Source of the DNA: Phycisphaerales bacterium
GTDB taxonomy: Bacteria; Planctomycetota; Phycisphaerae; Phycisphaerales; UBA1924
DNA length: 8,908 nt
Direction of reading: 5' to 3'
Assembly: GCA_019747615.1 (NCBI GenBank)
Contig: JAIEQQ010000311.1
Span: forward strand, 1-8,908
This document shows, piece after piece, positions 6,416-8,908 of the stretch. The first letter of the stretch is position 1; every line of letters begins with the position of its first letter. The position numbers and the translations under genes are program-made. Under the pieces are notes generated by a model that was not told where the DNA came from, did not search any database, and saw only the letters and a list, made by a program, of their open reading frames with translations.

Positions 6416-7304
6416 CAGACCCGCATTCTCGACTGTTGCCTGTGCCGATTGGCCGCTTGATCGGATCGCCGCCCGCTGCAAGCAGTGGGGCTTCCCCGGG
6501 ATCGAGCTGCGCACCTTCGGCGACGCAAGCCGCGAGTTCGCGTGCGACCCGGCGCTGACCGATGCGCTGAAGACCCGGCGGATGTTCCACGAGGCGGGCA
6601 CGCAGATCGTGAGCCTCGCCACGAGCATCGGCTTTGACGAGCCCATCCGCCCGCCGGTGATCGGCAACGCCATCGGCGACACCGAGCGCACCGTTCGCGC
6701 CGCCAAACGGGCGATCGATCTGGCGATCAGCATCGAGTGCCCACTGGTCCGCGTCTTCGGCTTTGAGATCCACCACGCCGAGCCGCGCAAGGCGGCCCTG
6801 GCTCGCATCGTCGCTCGCCTCAAGCGCGTCGTTGATCACGCCCACCGCACCGGCGTGCGCGTCGTGCTGGAGAACGCCGGCGGCTTCGCGACGTCTTCGA
6901 GCATCATCGAGATCATCGACGAGGTCAACAGCCCGCTCCTGGGCGCGTGCTTCAACATCGCCAATGCGCACGTCGCCGGCGAGGACCCCGGCATCGGCGT
7001 CGCCAACCTGGGCGATCGCTTGCTCTCGCTCCGCGTCAAGGACGTCCGCGATGGCAAGCCCGTGCCGATGGGCACCGGCGAGGTGGACTGGAAGGGCGCG
7101 ATCCAAGCCGCGGCTCGCACGGAGCTTGACGAAGTGCTGGTCTACGAGTGGGATCGCGCGTGGGTGCCGGGTCTGGCCGGGCCGGATGACGTGCTTCCGA
7201 ACGCCGCGAAGATGCTCCTTGGCGAGGTCTCACGACTTGAGTCCAGTCCGCCGGCGAGCAAGCCTGCGCCCCGTCGCGATGCCTCGATGTCGCCGCAGAG
7301 GTAA
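6411..7304 (+). CDS. Sugar phosphate isomerase/epimerase-like TIM-barrel protein (AP endonuclease family 2 fold)
   Basis: 297 residues. The N-terminus (FSTVACADWPLDRIAARC, then GFPGIELR), VRVFGFEI, VVLENAGGF and the final VYEWDRAW follow the strand pattern of the xylose-isomerase-like TIM barrel (AP_endonuc_2 family). Such proteins isomerise or epimerise free or phosphorylated sugars, usually with a divalent metal held by Glu, Asp, His and Glu. Here both glutamates are present (Glu154 in VLENAG, Glu246 in YEWD). By my alignment the middle ligands are changed: FNIAN puts Asn182 where Asp is usual, and LRVKD puts Arg208 where the family has His in HxKD. Metal use and substrate are therefore uncertain. 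The C-terminal 20 or so residues are a Pro/Ser/Arg-rich tail outside the fold. The start at 6411 lies within a palindrome. It ends 7 bases before the QueG gene. Family assignment is good, substrate unknown. Confidence 0.82.
   Translation: MIRPAFSTVACADWPLDRIAARCKQWGFPGIELRTFGDASREFACDPALTDALKTRRMFHEAGTQIVSLATSIGFDEPIRPPVIGNAIGDTERTVRAAKRAIDLAISIECPLVRVFGFEIHHAEPRKAALARIVARLKRVVDHAHRTGVRVVLENAGGFATSSSIIEIIDEVNSPLLGACFNIANAHVAGEDPGIGVANLGDRLLSLRVKDVRDGKPVPMGTGEVDWKGAIQAAARTELDEVLVYEWDRAWVPGLAGPDDVLPNAAKMLLGEVSRLESSPPASKPAPRRDASMSPQR
7297..7301 (+). promoter_or_regulatory. Ribosome site of queG
   Basis: AGAGG lies 10 bases before ATG 7312 and runs up to the stop codon (7302-7304) of the preceding gene. 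It supports the start at 7312 over an in-frame ATG at 7279 that would overlap the upstream gene. Confidence 0.55.
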
Positions 7305-7311
7305 CGCCGCC

Positions 7312-8436
7312 ATGCCCGGCGCGGACGATCTCACCCGTGACATCCTCTCGCGCTGCGAGGCCCTGGGCTTCGCCATCGCCGGCGTCTGCGACGCACGCCC
7401 CAGCGATCACGGCGATCACCTCCGCCAATGGCTCGCGGCGGGTAAGCACTCCAGCATGGCCTATCTCGAAGAGCTCTCGGATACGCGCCTGGATCCCGCG
7501 CGCGTCATGCCCGATGTGAAGTCGATCATCGTCGTCGCGGATCGCTACGCGGAGCGGGCGGTTCGCGAAGTCGGTGGCGCGACATCCGCGGGCGCGGGCA
7601 GCGATGCCGCTGAGGCGATGAGCGAGAGCGAAGAGCCGCGGGGCGTGATCGCCCGCTACGCACGCGGGCGCGATTATCACGACGTCATCAAGCGCCGCCT
7701 GCACCGCCTGGCCGACGAGCTTCGCGCCGAGATCCCCGGCAGTGAGTTCCGCACGGTCGTGGACAGTGCGCCGGTGATGGAGCGAGAGCACGCCGCGCGC
7801 GCCGGGGTCGGCTGGGTCGGCAAGCACACGCTGGTGCTGCACCCGCGCTTGGGCTCGTGGTTCCTGCTCGGCTGCGTGCTGACGAATGTGCGCCTCACGC
7901 CCACGCCGGACGCGGCCCTTCCCGCGGACCACTGCGGCACCTGCACCCGCTGCATCGACGCGTGCCCGACCGGCGCGATCACCGAGCGATCGGTCGATGC
8001 CTCGCGCTGCATCAGCTATCTGACGATCGAGCGCGAGCTGCCGATCGATCCGGCATTCTTCGCGCCGATCGGCGATCGGCTCTTTGGTTGCGACATCTGC
8101 CAGGAGGTCTGCCCCTACAACGCGCGCCCGGAATCGGCGGAACCTTCCGCCGAGCGAGCGAACCCGGCGTATGAAGCGCGGCGCGATTCGTTCCCGCTTC
8201 TGGAGATCCTCAACTGGTCGCAGTCCGATCGCTCCGCAGCCCTGGGTCCGACACCGCTCAAACGCGCCAGTCTCGAGATGTTCAAACGCAACGCCCTCAT
8301 CGCGGCGGGAAACGCCCTGGCCAACCGCGACCACGCGCCACTGCGAGCCCGCATCATCGCCATGAGCACCGACATCACCGAGCCCGAGTTGGTCCGCATC
8401 ACGGCCCAACACGTCCTCGCTCGCCTCGCACACTAA
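7312..8436 (+). CDS. queG: Epoxyqueuosine reductase QueG
   Basis: 374 residues, a normal length for the family. QueG performs the last step of queuosine synthesis: it reduces epoxyqueuosine to queuosine at the wobble base of tRNAs with GUN anticodons (Asp, Asn, His, Tyr), using cobalamin and two 4Fe-4S clusters. Seen: VDSAPVMERE at residues 150-159 with the expected catalytic Asp151; GVGWVGKHT just after it, a family hallmark; the first ferredoxin-type cluster CGTCTRCIDACP (Cys208, 211, 214, 218); RCISYLTIE (Cys233); the second cluster CDICQEVCP (Cys260, 263, 267); and a C-terminal helical part (LKRASLEMFKRNALIAAGNALANRD) typical of long QueG proteins. All key residues are present, so it should be active. 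No other queuosine genes are in the window. It is last in the operon, followed by a terminator. A low-complexity Gly/Ala/Ser insert lies at about residues 88-104. Confidence 0.95.
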   Translation: MPGADDLTRDILSRCEALGFAIAGVCDARPSDHGDHLRQWLAAGKHSSMAYLEELSDTRLDPARVMPDVKSIIVVADRYAERAVREVGGATSAGAGSDAAEAMSESEEPRGVIARYARGRDYHDVIKRRLHRLADELRAEIPGSEFRTVVDSAPVMEREHAARAGVGWVGKHTLVLHPRLGSWFLLGCVLTNVRLTPTPDAALPADHCGTCTRCIDACPTGAITERSVDASRCISYLTIERELPIDPAFFAPIGDRLFGCDICQEVCPYNARPESAEPSAERANPAYEARRDSFPLLEILNWSQSDRSAALGPTPLKRASLEMFKRNALIAAGNALANRDHAPLRARIIAMSTDITEPELVRITAQHVLARLAH

Positions 8437-8459
8437 AGACGACAACCTCACCAATTGAA

Positions 8460-8490
8460 AAGGCCCCCGACGCACACGCGCCGGGGCCTT
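8460..8490. terminator. Hairpin terminator between convergent genes
   Basis: AAGGCCCC (8460-8467) pairs with GGGGCCTT (8483-8490), giving an 8-base-pair GC-rich stem 23 bases after the queG stop. The plus strand continues TTGTTGTTG-like, a weak U-rich tail. On the minus strand the stem is followed by TTTTC, so it could also stop transcripts from the convergent dockerin-type gene. Confidence 0.78.
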
Positions 8491-8508
8491 GTTGTTGTCA
8501 TCAATCTC

Positions 8509-8536
8509 GATTGCCGATTGCCGAATTCCGATTGCC
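8509..8536. repeat. Heptamer array 1: four units of GATTGCC
   Basis: Units start at 8509, 8516, 8523 and 8530. Three are exact GATTGCC and the third is GAATTCC (two changes). It lies in the non-coding gap between convergent genes, 18 bases after the terminator stem. Confidence 0.8.
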
Positions 8537-8565
8537 GACGCAGCGTTGGCCGGTTGTCTGCGAGA

Positions 8566-8584
8566 GGCAGGCGGGACGCCTGCC
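8566..8584. repeat. Perfect palindrome, REP-like
   Basis: GGCAGGCG (8566-8573) and CGCCTGCC (8577-8584) form 8-base arms around GGA. No T-tract follows on either strand, so it is not a typical intrinsic terminator. The sequence style resembles dispersed intergenic palindromes, but copy number cannot be judged from one copy. Confidence 0.6.
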
Positions 8585-8597
8585 CCACGGGAAGCTC

Positions 8598-8625
8598 TCA
8601 GTCATCAGCGATCAGCCCTCAGCAG
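8598..8625. repeat. Heptamer array 2: four units of TCAGNNN
   Basis: The units TCAGTCA, TCAGCGA, TCAGCCC and TCAGCAG begin at 8598, 8605, 8612 and 8619. The first four bases are invariant and the last three vary. It sits 13 bases after the palindrome. Confidence 0.6.
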
Positions 8626-8633
8626 ATCAACTG

Positions 8634-8661
8634 GTGCCCAGTGCCCAGTCCCCAGTGCCTT
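8634..8661. repeat. Heptamer array 3: four units of GTGCCCA
   Basis: Units start at 8634, 8641, 8648 and 8655: two exact GTGCCCA, then GTCCCCA (one change) and GTGCCTT (two changes). The array ends 18 bases before the stop codon of the minus-strand dockerin-type gene. Confidence 0.75.
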
Positions 8662-8679
8662 CCCACTCGGCCCTTTCTC

Positions 8680-8908
8680 TCAGAACGCGCAGCCGTCGAA
8701 GAAGATCGCGAAGAACAGGTTGTAGTCGGCCTCGGTCACGCCGTTGTTCGTGGTCAGCGTGCCGAAGGGCGGCAGCGGTGAGTTGTCGTCGTTAGCGATG
8801 TCGCAGACCGGCAGAGAGTCAAAGAAGTTGGCGAAGAAGAGGTTGTAGTCGCCTTCGGTGACGCCGTTGTTGGTGCCGCCGGGCTGGCCGATGGGCGGCA
8901 GCGGGTCG
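8680..8908 (-). CDS. C-terminal end of a secreted protein with two dockerin-like (GC-type) repeats, cut by the right edge
   Basis: The minus-strand frame is open from the window edge to TGA at 8682-8680 and gives 75 residues. Two repeats of 41-residue period are seen. Each has PLPP followed by NNGVTE(G/A)DYNLFFA(N/I)FFD, and the second opens with CDIANDD. The protein ends FFDGCAF. The Asp/Asn-rich loops resemble the calcium-binding halves of dockerin modules, and the paired Cys with a terminal Gly-Cys tail matches the anchor called GC-type dockerin in Phycisphaerales surface proteins. The tail is thought to attach or sort secreted proteins, but its mechanism is not established. The two repeats are also close copies at DNA level (period 123 bases, for example 8717-8747 and 8840-8870), which suggests recent duplication. 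The functional body of the protein is outside the window, so its activity is unknown. Confidence 0.82.
   Translation of the reverse strand, partial: DPLPPIGQPGGTNNGVTEGDYNLFFANFFDSLPVCDIANDDNSPLPPFGTLTTNNGVTEADYNLFFAIFFDGCAF

Noticed and set aside
5525..6823. 432-residue minus-strand frame opposite the kinase and isomerase
   Set aside because: It spans two real genes whose motifs are intact on the plus strand; its own translation shows no domain.
7036..8475. 479-residue minus-strand frame opposite queG
   Set aside because: QueG has all catalytic and cluster residues in the plus frame. The antisense frame is Arg/Ala/Gly-rich without motifs and crosses the terminator.
8509..8661. CRISPR-like repetitive region
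   Set aside because: Units are only 7 bases, directly tandem and without spacers, and no cas genes are present.
1..8908. tRNA, rRNA, riboswitch or insertion-sequence features
   Set aside because: I saw no cloverleaf-like tRNA segment, no rRNA-like stretch, no queuosine/preQ1-type leader before the operon and no transposase motif. The short inverted repeats present do not flank any gene as transposon ends would.

Overview
The window is G+C-rich bacterial chromosome. It looks like Planctomycetota, most probably class Phycisphaerae. The main reasons are the 3' end of a secreted protein on the right edge, which carries two dockerin-like repeats and a terminal Phe-Asp-Gly-Cys tail (the 'GC-type dockerin' anchor known from Phycisphaerales), a signal-peptide-bearing tricorn-like S41 protease, and several genes without a Shine-Dalgarno sequence. 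The taxonomic call is an inference from protein style; no rRNA or marker gene is present.

Layout. Bases 1-559 (minus) hold the N-terminal 186 residues of an adenine-N6 DNA methyltransferase of the TaqI/Eco57I type, running off the left edge. A 180-base gap follows, then a minus-strand single-pass membrane protein with a SPOR-like C-terminal domain (740-1594). A 320-base divergent intergenic region (1595-1914) carries a G-rich tract, two hairpins and a 9-base direct repeat. From it a four-gene plus-strand operon departs: a secreted tricorn-like peptidase (1915-5460), a small membrane-tethered histidine kinase with a TTG start (5489-6373), a TIM-barrel sugar isomerase/epimerase-like protein (6411-7304) and epoxyqueuosine reductase QueG (7312-8436). 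Gaps are 28, 37 and 7 bases. The operon ends in a hairpin terminator (8460-8490). It converges on the minus-strand dockerin-type gene, whose stop is at 8680-8682 and whose body lies beyond the right edge.

How the genes fit together. Shared function is not obvious. The peptidase should act outside the cytoplasm, the kinase senses through its short membrane anchor or through partners, and the isomerase and QueG are cytoplasmic metabolic or tRNA-modification enzymes. They are probably linked by co-transcription rather than by one pathway.

The least ordinary parts are non-coding or lie at the sequence level. Between the two convergent genes sit three different arrays of 7-base tandem repeats plus a perfect 8-base-arm palindrome. 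The octamer GCGATCGC (cyanobacterial HIP1) occurs five times. A C12 tract and a G8 tract lie about 100 bases apart inside the peptidase gene. A near-perfect palindrome covers the isomerase start codon. I found no complete undescribed system that I can defend; the leads are listed with tests.
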